Positions 23,202 to 34,136 of a DNA stretch of 64,000 nt are shown here, one piece after another; positions within the stretch are counted from its first letter, which is position 1, and every line of letters begins with the position of its first letter. The translations under genes and the position numbers were made by a program. The notes below the pieces were generated by a model that did no database searches, was not told the origin of the DNA, and saw only the letters and a program-made list of their open reading frames with translations. The DNA comes from Hexactinellida sp. DTS-2022 (taxonomy: Eukaryota; Porifera; Hexactinellida), in the NCBI GenBank assembly GCA_028753945.1, contig JAPNXP010000001.1:3524501-3588500 (forward strand). Direction: 5' to 3'.

Positions 23202-24816
23202 TCACGGAAAAATCTGTAAAACTCCTTTTATATTTTCTCTACAGATAGGGCATGTAACTTTAAGATTTAATAATTGATTGGCACATGCCTCACAGAATCC
23301 TCCATGCACGCAATTATCGTGTAAGAGTGCGAAATTAGTCACTCTTGGTAGTAGACAAACGTGACATTTACTGCTATTGTCTTCTTCATTCATGTCATCT
23401 GATATATCACCTAAATTGTCAGCACTTTCAAAGGGTCCTGGTGCTAATTCAGCATTTACGTTTGCATGCCCTATTGTCAATGATATGGCATTGAGATAGT
23501 CGACTGCAGTATAAGTACCATTCAAATACTTATCTTTACACTGGTTTCTGCGGATCTGTTTATCCCTTGTAGTCGCATTAGGACCTCTTGTAGTGGCATG
23601 CCCATTCAACAACCTTTGCAATTCCAAATCGTTATCGGAAATAACATTGTTCAAACATCCCATGAACTTCCAAATGTTTGGATGGGAGCTCTTTATATAT
23701 GTTTTTAGAGATTTGTGATATGTTTCTGCCTCATTATGGCTCGCGGTTTCATGATAAAAAACTGATATGTTAACATGTCCATCCATCCATGTGGTATTAA
23801 AATACCTTCGAAATCTTTTGATAAGTTCGTTGTCCGAATCGATTACGCCATGTGGTGTTTCTAAAGATATATACACTGGACGTATCTCTTCTTCTGGCAG
23901 TAGTGGTAATGCCATTAGTTTTCGGATCCATACTTTGAAAGTTGCATTATGCGTATATAATTTTGCAAGTCCGATTTTCTTAACCTTTTCAAAGACTGCT
24001 TTCGTAAAATGGAACCAGCAACCAATTATTGTGATATATGGATATGTTTGTGCTAGAGCATTCCTTGGAGCTATTTCAAAATCACCAATCGCGAAAGTAG
24101 GTTTAAAATCAGGAAATAATTGACGAATTGATAAAAATACAGCATGATATAGAGCTTCAGATTTACTTGTCATGAGAACATGTATAGCGGGAAAACATGC
24201 CCATCAATGTGAACGAAGATTGTAAACAGTTGATAAAAGAGCCGTGGAACATTAAAGTTCCATCAAAGTGAATCATCGTTGAACTCTTTAGCATGTTTCT
24301 CATACACCTTGAACCAATAATAATAGCAATGTTATCTCTGTTGATGACTGTTTGTAAATGGTTTGAATAATGTTGTGACTCTTGCAACAATTGATCAAAT
24401 TCTAATGCTGTAGTAGGTAATTTAGGTTGCAGGATTCTTCTCCTCTTACACATACTACTTTCCAATTTTTTGAAGGTAACAGTAGATGACCCCTCAGATT
24501 CTCGGCAAGTATAATTAAATATCTCTCGAAGGTTCGAGGTAGATATTTCCGCTTTTCGCTTAATTTTATTACTTAGTTTAATTGCATCATGATTATATGC
24601 TCCAGCTTCATCGTTGTGAAAAGTAGAAATTTCGAGTAAATTTGCTGATTTGTTTATTTTCCCATAACATTCACAAGATTGAGTTCGAAACAGGCTACAT
24701 TTGACGTAAATAAGGGATTCAGATTCCCTAGCCTTGATATAACGGAAACCTTGACAAAAATAATTCGAGGAATTTTTCTTTTTACCTTCAATAACGGTGT
24801 ATTCCATAGAGATCAC
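23202..24816 (-). pseudogene. MULE-2 transposase with FLYWCH finger, DDE core and C-terminal RING
   Basis: The first frame (24816-24163) starts with a FLYWCH-like finger (C40, C48/C50, H67, H76; the usual H-x-H is stretched) and reaches the first catalytic Asp in MIHFDGTLMF. The second frame (24173-23202) continues with AIGDFEIAPRN (second Asp), GCWFHFTKA (the C-x2-H motif of MULE cores) and HNEAETYH (catalytic Glu), then a C3HC4 RING: C270, C273, C288, H290, C294, C297, C308, C311, with tail CRENIKGVLQIFP. One +1 frameshift at 24189-24197 (cgggaaaac on the plus strand) separates the frames; otherwise the gene is complete. The RING type and aromatic tail resemble IAP/MDM2 C-terminal RINGs, which are E3 ubiquitin ligases; ligase activity here is inference. 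Confidence 0.85.
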
Positions 24817-25044
24817 TTAGAAATAGTTGGTAGAATTTCAAAATGAGTAAATATGAATAGTTTTGCAATCTATAACTCGATACAATGGTATATACTACTG
24901 TAATGTGGAATTGTCAAATATAGAATACATAGACACTTGTTAGGTCTTATTAAATACAAAACAATCACTATAAATTTGTTATTGACGCTTATTGTAAATA
25001 CAATACTAGCGAGAAATACAAAACAATTACCACGAGTTGTAGGA

Positions 25045-25446
25045 TAAATTCCTTTCTTTAATATAGTGTAGGACAAATTCCGGAATTCTTTGTAGGACAA
25101 ATTCCTATCTTTAATATAGTGTAGGACAAATTCCGGAATTCTCTGTAGGACAAATTCCTATCTTTAATATAGTGTAGGACAAATTCCGGAATTCTCTGTA
25201 GGACAAATTCCTATCTTTAATATAGTGTGGACAAATTCCGGAATTCTTTGTAGGACAAATTCCTATCTTTAATATAGTGTAGGACAAATTCCGGAATTCT
25301 CTGTAGGACAAATTCCTATCTTTAATATACTAGTGTAGGACAAATTCCGGAATTCTCTGTAGGACAAATTCCTATCTTTAATATAGTGTAGGACAAATTC
25401 CTACACTACTGATTGTAGGACAAATTCCTACATATTTGTAGGACAA
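25045..25446. repeat. MULE-2 right TIR array, 53-bp unit
   Basis: Seven or so inverted copies of the left-array unit (TAGGACAAATTCCGGAATTC etc.). One unit has a 4-bp expansion near 25330 and one a single-base deletion near 25228, mirroring a one-base deletion in the left array near 22850. Confidence 0.9.
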
Positions 25447-25459
25447 ATTCCAGCTACCC

Positions 25460-26480
25460 AATTATTTAGTATATTCGGTTGATAATTGTGTATAGCGACT
25501 AATATTAGAGAAAGAAATTTACTCAGGGTACCGGTATTAAATTAATATTTGCTAATTTGGTGGGGCTATTATTGGAGGTAGACGATTAATCGAATAGGGG
25601 CTACTATTAGACCATATACGGTATCCTTCGACAAGAACTATTTTGGAATGCTCAGACGAGTTAATTCAAAATTGATTATTGCTTCCTACTTAATTCGTAA
25701 GGCAGAGAATCCGCCAAAACTGCATATCATTAGCAGTATATTAGCTATATATTAGGGCAAGAAAGCCATTATTATCTCGTGTCTTTTGAGATCTATCCAA
25801 ACCGTTGAGATTTCGATTTCGGACTAGTGGTTCAGATTCTATATAATCCGGCGTAAATTTTTTTATGTTAGGAGATATGACAAGAAATAGGGGGGGGGGA
25901 CACCTGGGGAGAGATTTTCGGTTAAACACTCATTATTTGGACGAATGTAGCAAATATAGTTATAATTAAGTATTCTAATTATTAGACAAAACATTTTACT
26001 ATAACATACATTCTCATTATCTTAATTAATATATAAAGTACTAGAAATTATAATGTTAATTTATTATCCTCCTCCTCACAGTATTTCTTGATCAGCTTCT
26101 GGTTTCATAAGAGCATACAGTTTTCCTGGAGGTGAAAGGGGGCGAAGGACTGGGAAAGGTATATAACAGATTCCACTTTGGATAGTTGAACATTTTGAAA
26201 TGAAAATGTAAAAAACATAAAATATAACTTGAAATTATAGAAATCATGAGAGCATATATTTATTGAGGAAGTCCTACATAGAAAAATTATCAACTCACAT
26301 ACCAACCTAAATATGTTGACACAATACGTATGTGTACGTGTTAATTTTATAGTAAATCCGTATTATTATTTGTGCGAGTAATGTAATTGTTGTTCGTTAA
26401 AAGTGAACTTTTTTGTTTGTGTATTTGCTATTTTGAGTTGCATATAGGGGAACAGATTTACACTTGGCACCAGAAATTGG
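25460..26480. repeat. Repeat-derived intergenic DNA
   Basis: The segment 25735-25930 ('tctcgtgtcttttgagatctatccaaaccgttgag', then a run of nine G) matches an arm of the inverted-repeat element at 35530-36610 and carries no gene. The rest is AT-rich without a recognisable feature. Confidence 0.4.
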
Positions 26481-26491
26481 TTGCTAATATA

Positions 26492-26675
26492 CAGTGAACT
26501 CCGATTAATAGAGCCACCGGTTAATAGATTTAACTGTTTAATCGGGTAGAAATTTCGCAGGATTTATAGGAAGGAATTACATTTCGGCTTAAAATATTTT
26601 CGGTTAATAGATTTCTCCGCTTAATCGGGTCAAAGCAACCTGGTGCCGAGGTGACTCTATTATGCGGAGTTGACA
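26492..26675. mobile_element. pogo/Tc1-like MITE (CAGTNAACTCCG ends)
   Basis: Starts TA-CAGTGAACTCCGATTAATAG and ends 'tctattatgcggagttgaca' in inverse. Internal 'ggttaatag' / 'ttaatcgggt' motifs recur. The right terminus is degraded. Relatives are at 33999-34136 and 48416-48825. Confidence 0.55.
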
Positions 26676-27211
26676 TTACTAATATTGCTATAAAGCGAGT
26701 TGCTAACAGGAACTTGAATTTATAGAATTCCCCATTTTTTGATCGGGACCTGTCAATTGGTTGCTAATAGAGTAATGTTGCTAATAGGGGAATTGCTAAT
26801 AAAACATCTCCAATGTATAAGCATATACCTTTTCAAATTATATAATAGACTTAGTTATATTTAAATACGGGCTCAAAAATTATTAGCGAAAGATTACTCA
26901 AATTTATATAATCCATAGGTCACGCTTTATTTATTTAAGCTGGCTGCTAGCCTATGCGCAAACGACCGTTGTATAGAGTGGCCTTTAGCAAATTACAATG
27001 TACACCATAGAGCTAGCACGTAGCAGTAATACGTTGTGGAGCTGTAAATCTTAACCCTTTTGAGCTGTACCCTAAGCCGTCTATTTATATCCGTGGGCTC
27101 AGCTATAGGCTAATATAATTCCAAAGTAAATTAATTCGAAAATACAGTAAGCTCCGGTAGTGTTTAAAATTTATGTTGCAGTCTAAATGGTGTGAACGTG
27201 TTCATACTGGT
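26676..27211. other. No recognisable feature
   Basis: Short phrases 'ttgctaatag' repeated near 26755-26800 look like remnants of the preceding MITE type. No ORF. Confidence 0.3.
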
Positions 27212-27219
27212 GTTTAAAC

Positions 27220-27812
27220 CAGTGATGTGCTCCGTTACTAGTAACGGAGTAACGGTAACGGTAACGGTAACGGTAACGGTAACGGTAACGGTAACGGTAA
27301 CGGTAACGGAAAAAGTAACGGTAACGGGTGTCGTCAAGTAACGGTAACGGGAAAAAGTAACGGTAACGGGCGTCGCGGAGTAACGGTAACGGAAAAGTAA
27401 CGGTAACGGGCATCGCCGAGTAACGGTAACGGAAAAAGTAAAGGTAACGGACATCCGTTACTTTTAACTAGTTACCGTTATCTTTAATCAGTTACTCTTA
27501 CCATTACTTTACCGTAATACAGTACCCGTTACTACGTTAAACTTATTCCATTGCCATTACAACGTTATTTTAAATCAGTTACCGTTACATTAAGGTAACT
27601 GTGCTGAATAAAGTTAAACGGATAAAATTAACAAAAGTAACGGAGTAACGGCAACGGAAGAAATAAAGTAACGGTAACGGAGTAAAAGTAACGTGAGAAA
27701 AATAAGTAACGGTAACGGAACAAATAAAGTAACGGTAACGGAGTAACGGTAACGGGAGTATAAAGTAACGGTAACGGAGTAACGGAAGGTTTAGTAACGG
27801 AGCACATCACTG
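27220..27812. mobile_element. hAT-like element built of GTAACGG repeats
   Basis: Terminal CAGTGATGTGCTCCGTTACT and its inverse, with exact 8-bp flanks GTTTAAAC (27212-27219 and 27813-27820). The interior is dominated by (GGTAAC)n and variants: about nine pure hexamer copies at 27246-27308, then spaced 'agtaacggtaacgg' units on both sides of an inverted centre near 27460-27600. The ORFs read from it are hexamer translations, not proteins. A single end of the same family is at 503-550. Confidence 0.8.
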
Positions 27813-27820
27813 GTTTAAAC

Positions 27821-28097
27821 GTTCCCACGGTTTCATTGGATGCGAACGCGTTTACACCGGATATTTTGGTGTGGGGGTAATCTCGTTCCATTGGATTTGA
27901 ACTGCTTATGGTTCATTTAAATATTTGTCTTTGATCTTTAACTTATATTCAGTATTATTCACTTTATTCACTAATAATAATCATCTAAATATTACTATTG
28001 TAGACCGTTGAACGTTGTTACGTAATATAAACATGGTTAATACTAATTCCGGTTAATGTGAGGTGTACCACAGTTTATTTGTTTACCCATTATAACT
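27821..28097. other. No recognisable feature
   Basis: AT-rich spacer between two MITEs. Confidence 0.3.
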
Positions 28098-28098
28098 A

Positions 28099-28271
28099 CA
28101 GTAGAACCTGCAGAGACGCAAGGTCTTAGCTCCATTCTATTCCCCATTTCTGCCGATTCCCCGTTTGTAGAGGTTCATTTATATGGGACTAGGAATTTGC
28201 TGCATTTTTTTTTTCACCCAATTTTCAGAGGATCCCCATTTCCACAGGCCCCGTTTGTGGAGAACCCACTG
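28099..28271. mobile_element. pogo/Tigger-like MITE
   Basis: CAGTAGAACCTGCAGAGAC at the left and the inverse of CAGTGGGTTCTCCACAAAC at the right, flanked by TA. 173 bp, non-coding; the interior has 'ccccatttc' and 'ccccgtttgt' repeats. Confidence 0.65.
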
Positions 28272-28279
28272 TATTAGAA

Positions 28280-29412
28280 GCTGTTTTAAACTCAACTGCA
28301 AAACAGTTTGCATTTCCCTAAAATATAACAACGCTGAAAAACGATTGAGTAACAACAATCCAGTTTATTTATTTAGATAAACCAAATAAATTAAACTCAA
28401 AATAATTCAACTACAAGCGGTAAAGTCAGTGGGATTGCCATCACGAAGGAATTGTTATTGTGGACTTGTGTTGCTGACTTGCAGTGGCGTCGAACTTTTC
28501 CATTTTTCGAAAAATCATGCAGGGGCGAGTTATGAAATTTTTAAAATTTCACCTAGTATAAAATGTGTTCTCCGAAAAGTTGTTTGCAAAAACTTTCCCG
28601 CGGGTGAATTTCGACTGTCACCGATTTATGGTAATTAATTACCTTTCGAGCAGAGGTAATATGGATCAATTTAGAATTTTTAGTTCAGCCGAACCAAATT
28701 TATTGGTCCCACTCGAATTATCTTAGTCTAAATATGTTCTCCCGTGAAATAGGTACGTTGTCGACATGGGCGTAAAATCAGTAGCTGCAAACCGAATGGT
28801 ATCATCAAAAATGATATATGTAATCTCCCAACAGTAGTTTTGGAAGTTCAATGGTAAATTCATGATTTATTATATTTTTGTGTTTGTAGCAATCATATAT
28901 TAATCACCCATGATTATTGATAATGCATCTTAAACTTGGTTAAAAACCATTGAAATGTTAGTCTAAATATCCCAGGTATTCTATATCGCATTGAATTTAT
29001 AGAAGGGTAGATGGATGCTGAGTGTAACTATCGCAGGTGCAATTACTCTCAGGAAACCCTAGATAGTTTTAGCTAGCATAGTCGTATAATATGGAACATC
29101 GCTGGCGCCTAAATTTCTTCCGGATCTCATAAAATTATTTTACTAAAATTCAAAAGCATGGATGAATTTCTAACTTGGTATGCTGAATGAGAGATTTAAC
29201 TTTAAATATTATAAACTGCTTTATTATTCATTATCACTATCAGTTAATGGAAGAAACAACTCAATTAATTGGATAAATAGTGGAGAAATTCAATTACATT
29301 ATATGAATTTTCTGAGGGGATAATGGTAAATTTAAAAAAATCATTTCGGGGCGGGTTTGGGCGGATTCAAAACTAATATAAATATTTTGCTAATATGTCT
29401 ATGCGTGACCTA
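28280..29412. other. No recognisable feature
   Basis: About 1.1 kb without a credible gene. Two short plus-strand ORFs (28183-28380, 28429-28638) have no domain. A possible hAT end 'cagtggcgtcgaac' at 28481 is unpaired. Confidence 0.3.
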
Positions 29413-29454
29413 CGTTATATAGGGAGTGCTGCGTTAGTGCGAAATTGGGGGTTG

Positions 29455-29670
29455 TCACTAGTGCGAATTTTCTAAGTTGTCATTAGCTCTACTGATATTT
29501 CATAGAGTTGTCAATAGTTCTACTGATATGTCATAGAGTTGTCATTAGTTTACTGATATGTCATAGAGTTGTCATTAGTTAGTTCTACTGATATTTCATA
29601 GAGTTGTCATTAGTTCTACTGACATTTCATAGAGTTGCCATTAGTTCTATTGTAAGATTCATGGAGTTGA
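29455..29670. repeat. MULE-3 left TIR array, 31-bp unit
   Basis: Units headed GTTGTCATTAG with CTACTGATATTTCATAGA start at 29476, 29507, 29538, 29568, 29603 and 29634: mostly 31-bp spacing with one 30 and one 35. The right end (about 31857-31920) keeps only one to two units. Confidence 0.85.
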
Positions 29671-29835
29671 CATTAGGGTTTCTTATTCTTCAATAATTTT
29701 CTTTTAGATATCACCTATTGTGTTCTTTGATCACTACCTTTTTTATTGAATTTGTGGGTTTCCCACTCAAAACTGAAAACACATAACAATATTTCTAAAT
29801 TACTATAAATTATCATTCCCTACACACATCGTAAA

Positions 29836-31786
29836 ATGGAATACAAAATAAATAATTATCGACGACAGACTGGCCAAGTTCTCACAACAGCAGATGCCCA
29901 TAACTATCTTAGACGCAAATATACAGATAATGTAGTCTACCTGAAATGTGCTCTCTTCAGAGATGGCTGTAGAGCTACGGCAAAATTGAATAAGAACACT
30001 GACTTGATTACCCCGGGCTCAATCCATAACCATAACTTGCTGAAATACAGTTCTGATATTTTCCAATTAAAAAAGAGATGTAAACAGTGCACGTACCTCA
30101 CAAGATAACCTTAGGAAACTTGTCTGAACTCTTCTTTTGAGCTTTGCATGATAACTTTAAGCACCATTGTTTGTAGTTGATTTTGCGTCAAATATCGATA
30201 ATTCATCAGAACTAACTTGACCGAGCCATCTCTTTGTAAAATATCGTTTGAGCTTGTCTATTTGGCTTTTTCTGTGTCATTAAGTGTCTTCGGAGTACTT
30301 ATAAGGTTATATGTTGGTTGTATAAGTGTACTTGGCAGGAAGGGAATCGCCATTAAGTGTCTTACAAATGTAGATAACTCTTGATTGTTGTGAAAAATCT
30401 TTATAAGTCCGAATTTTTGAGTTTTATGCCAAATGCGTTGTGTAAAATGAAACCAACAGCCCTTTACTTCAACATCTGGATAAATCTCTCTCAATGCATT
30501 TCGTGGAGCGATTTCCCAGTCTGACATACATGTTTGTGGGTTGAATTGGGGTATGAGAATGCGAATGCTATTCAAAATGCACTTGTATAGCTCTTGTTCT
30601 TTATCAGTTAAAAGACAATGGATAGCAGCTAAGTTGTGTCTGCCAACTGTTACAAAAACTGTCCACAGTTGATAGAATTGCTTCGGAACACAGTAGAAGG
30701 TTCCATCGAACTGGATATGATTTATTCGTGGCATCAATTCACTCATTCTATCCATAGGCGTCGGAAATGGGCCCGCCGAGCCTTCGGACCGCCCGGCCGA
30801 AGGCTCCGGGGCCGGCCCAATCGATTCCGGGGCCGCTACATTCACGGGCCGGGTAGCCCCTTTGGGCCACCCGGCCCATGCCGGGTGGCCGGGTGGGTCC
30901 GACGCCTATGATTCTATCAGAGAAGAATATCAGTGCAGTTTGGTTATTCACTGAAATTGTATTTTTATGAAACTTTTCAAAAGTGGTGGTTGAATCAAGT
31001 TGATATCATTTCAGATAATTCAGAAGCATTTGAAGGTATTTCGGTTGCGATCTTCTTCGCGAGCGATATACATAGAGGATTCGCACTCATTGAAGGTTAC
31101 CTCTTGCGGAAAAGGATCCTCTCGTACTTCATCATCAAATATTTAGTCATCCCCGAATTTGGAGCTTTTTATTATTATTTAACGAAATAATCGTAGACAC
31201 TGATCTTGAAGCTGAAAGATTGTTGAGTGGAAAAGAAATAAGCAGGCCGAGAAAACTTAAGAATGTTATTAATGAGGAGCGTCGTATAGCTCATAAAGAT
31301 AAGTTGCAGAATGGGAACTATACACCTGGAGCAGAGTATTTTATAAGGATTTAAAAAAAAAATTTAATGTTTTCGTGGAATAAAAAAATGGATTTTCGGT
31401 AGAAATGGAATCTTGAAATGGATATCAGACGATAAAAACTCACTATTCAAGGGAGTAAAAAAATGAAAATAGGAATTAAAAAATGGGCTTATAATATACC
31501 CTGACCTGGAGGCTATAAATGATACAATCGGAAAGATAGCAGTTCATTTGTAGAGGCAGAATATTTCGATTTTTCCGACAAATCTGAAACATAAGATGAA
31601 TTGAAGAGTACGATAAATAATAATTTTGCAGTTTGTCTTCATCCCAGAACATCGACATGGATCTTTTTACCATGTAAGCATGCGAATTGCTGTACAGGAT
31701 GCAATAAAAGAATTGAAGAACTTGGAAATCCCTGTCCAACATGCCGTTCTCCAATTGAGAATCGATTCCAAATATTTATTAGTTAA
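29836..31786 (+). pseudogene. MULE-3 transposase, rearranged
   Basis: FLYWCH finger at 29836-30105 (C38, C45, H64, H66), ending near SQDNLRKL. The next block of the protein (IFDDEVRE... through SYHAKLKRR) lies on the minus strand between about 31147 and 30118, and the plus strand resumes at about 31146 with SHPRIWSFLLLFNE and continues to YTPGAEYF; a RING frame follows at about 31605-31786. The core keeps IQFDGTFY (first Asp), CMSDWEIAPRN (second Asp) and GCWFHFTQRIW, but the catalytic Glu codon is a stop (NNGA*SYH). The first RING cysteine is Phe (NNFAVC), while the tail FQIFIS is kept. A 158-bp MITE interrupts the core. This copy cannot make transposase. Confidence 0.85.
30753..30910. mobile_element. 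GC-rich hAT-like MITE, family CATAGGCGYCG
   Basis: CATAGGCGTCGGA at both ends in inverse orientation, with an exact 8-bp target duplication ATTCTATC (30745-30752 and 30911-30918). It is about 70 percent GC in an AT-rich surround and is made of nested GGCC/CCGG palindromes. It sits inside the MULE-3 coding region between IFFSDRI and the DGTFY motif. ORFs across it (30636-30951) are its shadows. Confidence 0.85.
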
Positions 31787-31966
31787 TTTAATATTATTAT
31801 TTCAACTACTCTTTATATTATATTCATTTATTAGTAATAAATTATATTAAACTATGACAACTCAATGAAATGTCAGTAGAACTAATGACAACTTAGGAAA
31901 TTCGCACTAGTGACAACCCCCATTTTCGCACTAATGCATGCACCTCGTTATATAAGGCCTATGCAC

Positions 31967-32412
31967 TAGGGTGCGACCCGTACGGGCTTTATTGTAAATC
32001 ACGGGCTGCGGGCCTTTTTCCACAGGCCTCGGGCCCAAAACGGGCCGAAAAGAGTAAAAAAGATCAATTGTTAATTTTTCAATAACTAATAAATCTGAAA
32101 GTCTAGATGCACTAAAGCTGCTATCTTCCACCATTACTAGTAGAAAAAGGAAATAACTAACGAAACTATCAAAGTGTTACCTATATAAAAAGTTTCATCT
32201 AGATACTATTTGCGCATACGATTTCCCGCATTATATAACGCGGAAATTATATGTATTTTCAATTCTTAGAGAATATATTCACGAATTCAGCCAAAGGTGC
32301 CATAAAATAAACAAATTTCCTAAATCGCGGGCTGGCGGAGTAAATAAGCGGGCCGCGGGCTCGGGCTTTGAATAGCGGGCCACGGACCACGGGCTTTACG
32401 GGTCGCACCCTA
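31967..32412. mobile_element. TIR element TAGGGTGCGACCC
   Basis: Starts TAGGGTGCGACCCGTA and ends TACGGGTCGCACCCTA, with sub-terminal 'cgggctgcgggcc'-type blocks. 10-bp direct flanks GCCTATGCAC (31957-31966 and 32413-32422). Non-coding. Superfamily is uncertain: hAT-like ends but a 10-bp repeat. The target was a tandem duplication of about 37 bp (31931-31966 and 32423-32464). Confidence 0.65.
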
Positions 32413-32514
32413 GCCTATGCACCTAATGCATGCACCTCGTTATATAATTATGGCCTATGCACCTTTGTGAAACAGGACTATGGATTAAAGGAAGGCCATT
32501 TATAAATAGGTTAT

Positions 32515-33055
32515 TTATCGTTATCTAATTAACTAGTAGTGATAGACCTCATAAATGTTCTAGAACCATATAGGAACATGATATCAAGGTATACAAAGCA
32601 CTTTCAGAATTGAGCTATGTCATCATTTGATTACGTAATCGCTATTTTTGGTGGGTATTATTGTGTTTTTCTAGACTGCTTTCAACATAGTTAGACGCGT
32701 TATAAATGTTCAAAATTGGAACATGATGATGCCCATAACTAGTTGAATAAAATATATCGAAATTATAAATGGAATGTTAACACATTCCTCGGTTGCCAGG
32801 GAAATGTATATTTCTAAAATGAGCCATAACTCAAAAACTATCTATTTTATGTAAACGAAGTTAGTTTCGATCTATCCGCAATAGGTAACTTCATATTCAT
32901 TGATAATACATTATAAATGCCTAACTAGAATAATTTTTGAGAGAATAAGATAATTAGCACTTAATTCCTTATGAGGTAATATACTCATTATCTCAAAGAT
33001 TATTGTAGTTAGGCATATATAATGCATTATCAATGAATAGGAAGTTACCTAGGTG
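32515..33055. repeat. Truncated foldback FB1 copy
   Basis: Follows the arm of 1310-2390 ('gttctagaaccatataggaac', 'acacattcctcggttgcc') to the hairpin centre near 32930-33010, then part of the second arm, ending at a run of 16 C at about 33058. More diverged than the first two copies. Confidence 0.65.
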
Positions 33056-33345
33056 CGCCCCCCCCCCCCCCCCCGAATTATATGCCTATGCGTGTCGAAC
33101 TATACGTATGATTAAAATTCTCAAGCGATGTTCGTAGTGGGTCCAAACATACAGGAAATTTGCTCAAGAGTTCAGAATCAATAAAAATAACAATCCATGG
33201 TAGATCCATCCAAATTATTACGAAACACCACCAAAATATCACCCCATTTCGGCAGATTTATGCCGCGGCGGAACAGTGGCCGCCCCGGCATGATTTTTTC
33301 ATGCTGGGGCACACCCCGGCCGCCCCGGTATGATCGGCGCCTATG
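33056..33345. repeat. C-run and partial CATAGGCG-type MITE
   Basis: A 16-18-base C run, then AT-rich DNA, then GC-rich blocks 'ccgcggcggaacagtggccgccccgg' and an end reading 'gatcggcgcctatg' (inverse of CATAGGCGCCGATC). The opposite end is not clear. Confidence 0.4.
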
Positions 33346-33997
33346 TTGTGTTGTTAATGTAACAGTAATAGTTAATGTATAGATTGAAAATGGCTGGATA
33401 TCAAATAGATACTGTGGAAAGTTAGATACATGTATGTATAACTTAACAGACGGAACACAAATAACTGATTGGATGCAAGAAAATTAAGTCTCAGTTAGGG
33501 ATTATACAATGCACACTAAACAATTGATAAAGACATTAAAATAAATTCATGCTAATTTAAATGCTAACTGCTAATCCATATACGTAGGGACAACCCTAGA
33601 ATTTAATTGGTTAAAGGTTTTGTCACCCTTTGGGATGAAAGATGTGAATATTTTTATTTTAAATATTTTTAGGAGCGTAGCACAGCTCTGGAATGTCTCC
33701 GACAAAACAGTTGAAAGTGGTCCGGCCAAAACTGGTTATAGCAAATGAAATCTATTCTGGACATGGCCGGTCTGCGTGCTGTCTATGATTTATACTTGTT
33801 CCTAAATACAATATTGCCCACCCACCTGCCAAATTACAAGTCTGTAGCTCGAAAGAGCCTCAATCAATTCCAAACAAAAAATAAGAAATTATTTCATTGT
33901 GAATTAATATACAAATTAAAATATGAGCTGTAATTATTATAATATGCCATAAATTATAATTAAGAATGAGGCTTAGAATGTATAACGAAATAACAAT
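33346..33997. other. No recognisable feature
   Basis: AT-rich; the 62-codon ORF at 33745-33933 has no recognisable domain. Confidence 0.3.
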
Positions 33998-33998
33998 A

Positions 33999-34136
33999 GA
34001 GTCGACCCCGCTTAATAGACCAGGTTGTTTTGACCCGATTAAGCGAAAATATTGTAAGCCAAACTGTAATTCTGTCCTATAAATCATGTGAAATTTTGAC
34101 CCGATTAACCGGTGGCCTATTAACCGGAGTTGACTG
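33999..34136. mobile_element. pogo/Tc1-like MITE, 138 bp
   Basis: GAGTCGACCCCGCTTAATAG at the left and the inverse of CAGTCAACTCCGGTTAATAG at the right; TA on each side. It lies 100 bp beyond the stop codon of the septin gene. Confidence 0.65.

Larger units (their letters stand above)
22657..25459 (-). mobile_element. MULE-2: FLYWCH-MULE-RING transposon
   Basis: Ends GGAAACGCGGAATTTGTCC and (inverse) GGGTAGCTGGAATTTGTCC, followed inward by tandem arrays in opposite orientation that form the terminal inverted repeats. The body encodes a minus-strand transposase. Flanks CAATTTATT and CAATTATTT could be a diverged 9-bp target duplication (7 of 9), the length typical of MULEs. Of the three MULE copies it has the most continuous transposase. 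Confidence 0.8.
29422..31945 (+). mobile_element. MULE-3: FLYWCH-MULE-RING transposon with inverted core
   Basis: Ends GGGAGTGCTGCGTTAGTGCG and (inverse) AGGTGCATGCATTAGTGCG, then AGTGCGAA and GTTGTCA repeats on both sides. The 9-bp flanks CGTTATATA (29413-29421 and 31946-31954) match exactly and fit a MULE target duplication; a caution is that the right-end sequence is also repeated at 32423-32446. The outer coding parts are plus strand but the middle is minus strand. Confidence 0.75.

Noticed and set aside
25867-25920. G-run near 25890 as a MITE boundary
   Set aside because: No inverse partner or target duplication; the segment matches an arm of the R2 repeat instead.
27240-27310. Telomere-like repeat
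   Set aside because: GGTAAC does not match known animal telomere repeats, and the tract is enclosed in an element with terminal repeats and target duplications.
27164-27891. ORFs rich in TVTVTV or RYRYRY
   Set aside because: Direct products of GTAACG hexamers in a hAT-like element.
30636-30951. Gly/Arg/Pro-rich ORFs
   Set aside because: They cover a 158-bp GC-rich MITE inserted in MULE-3.
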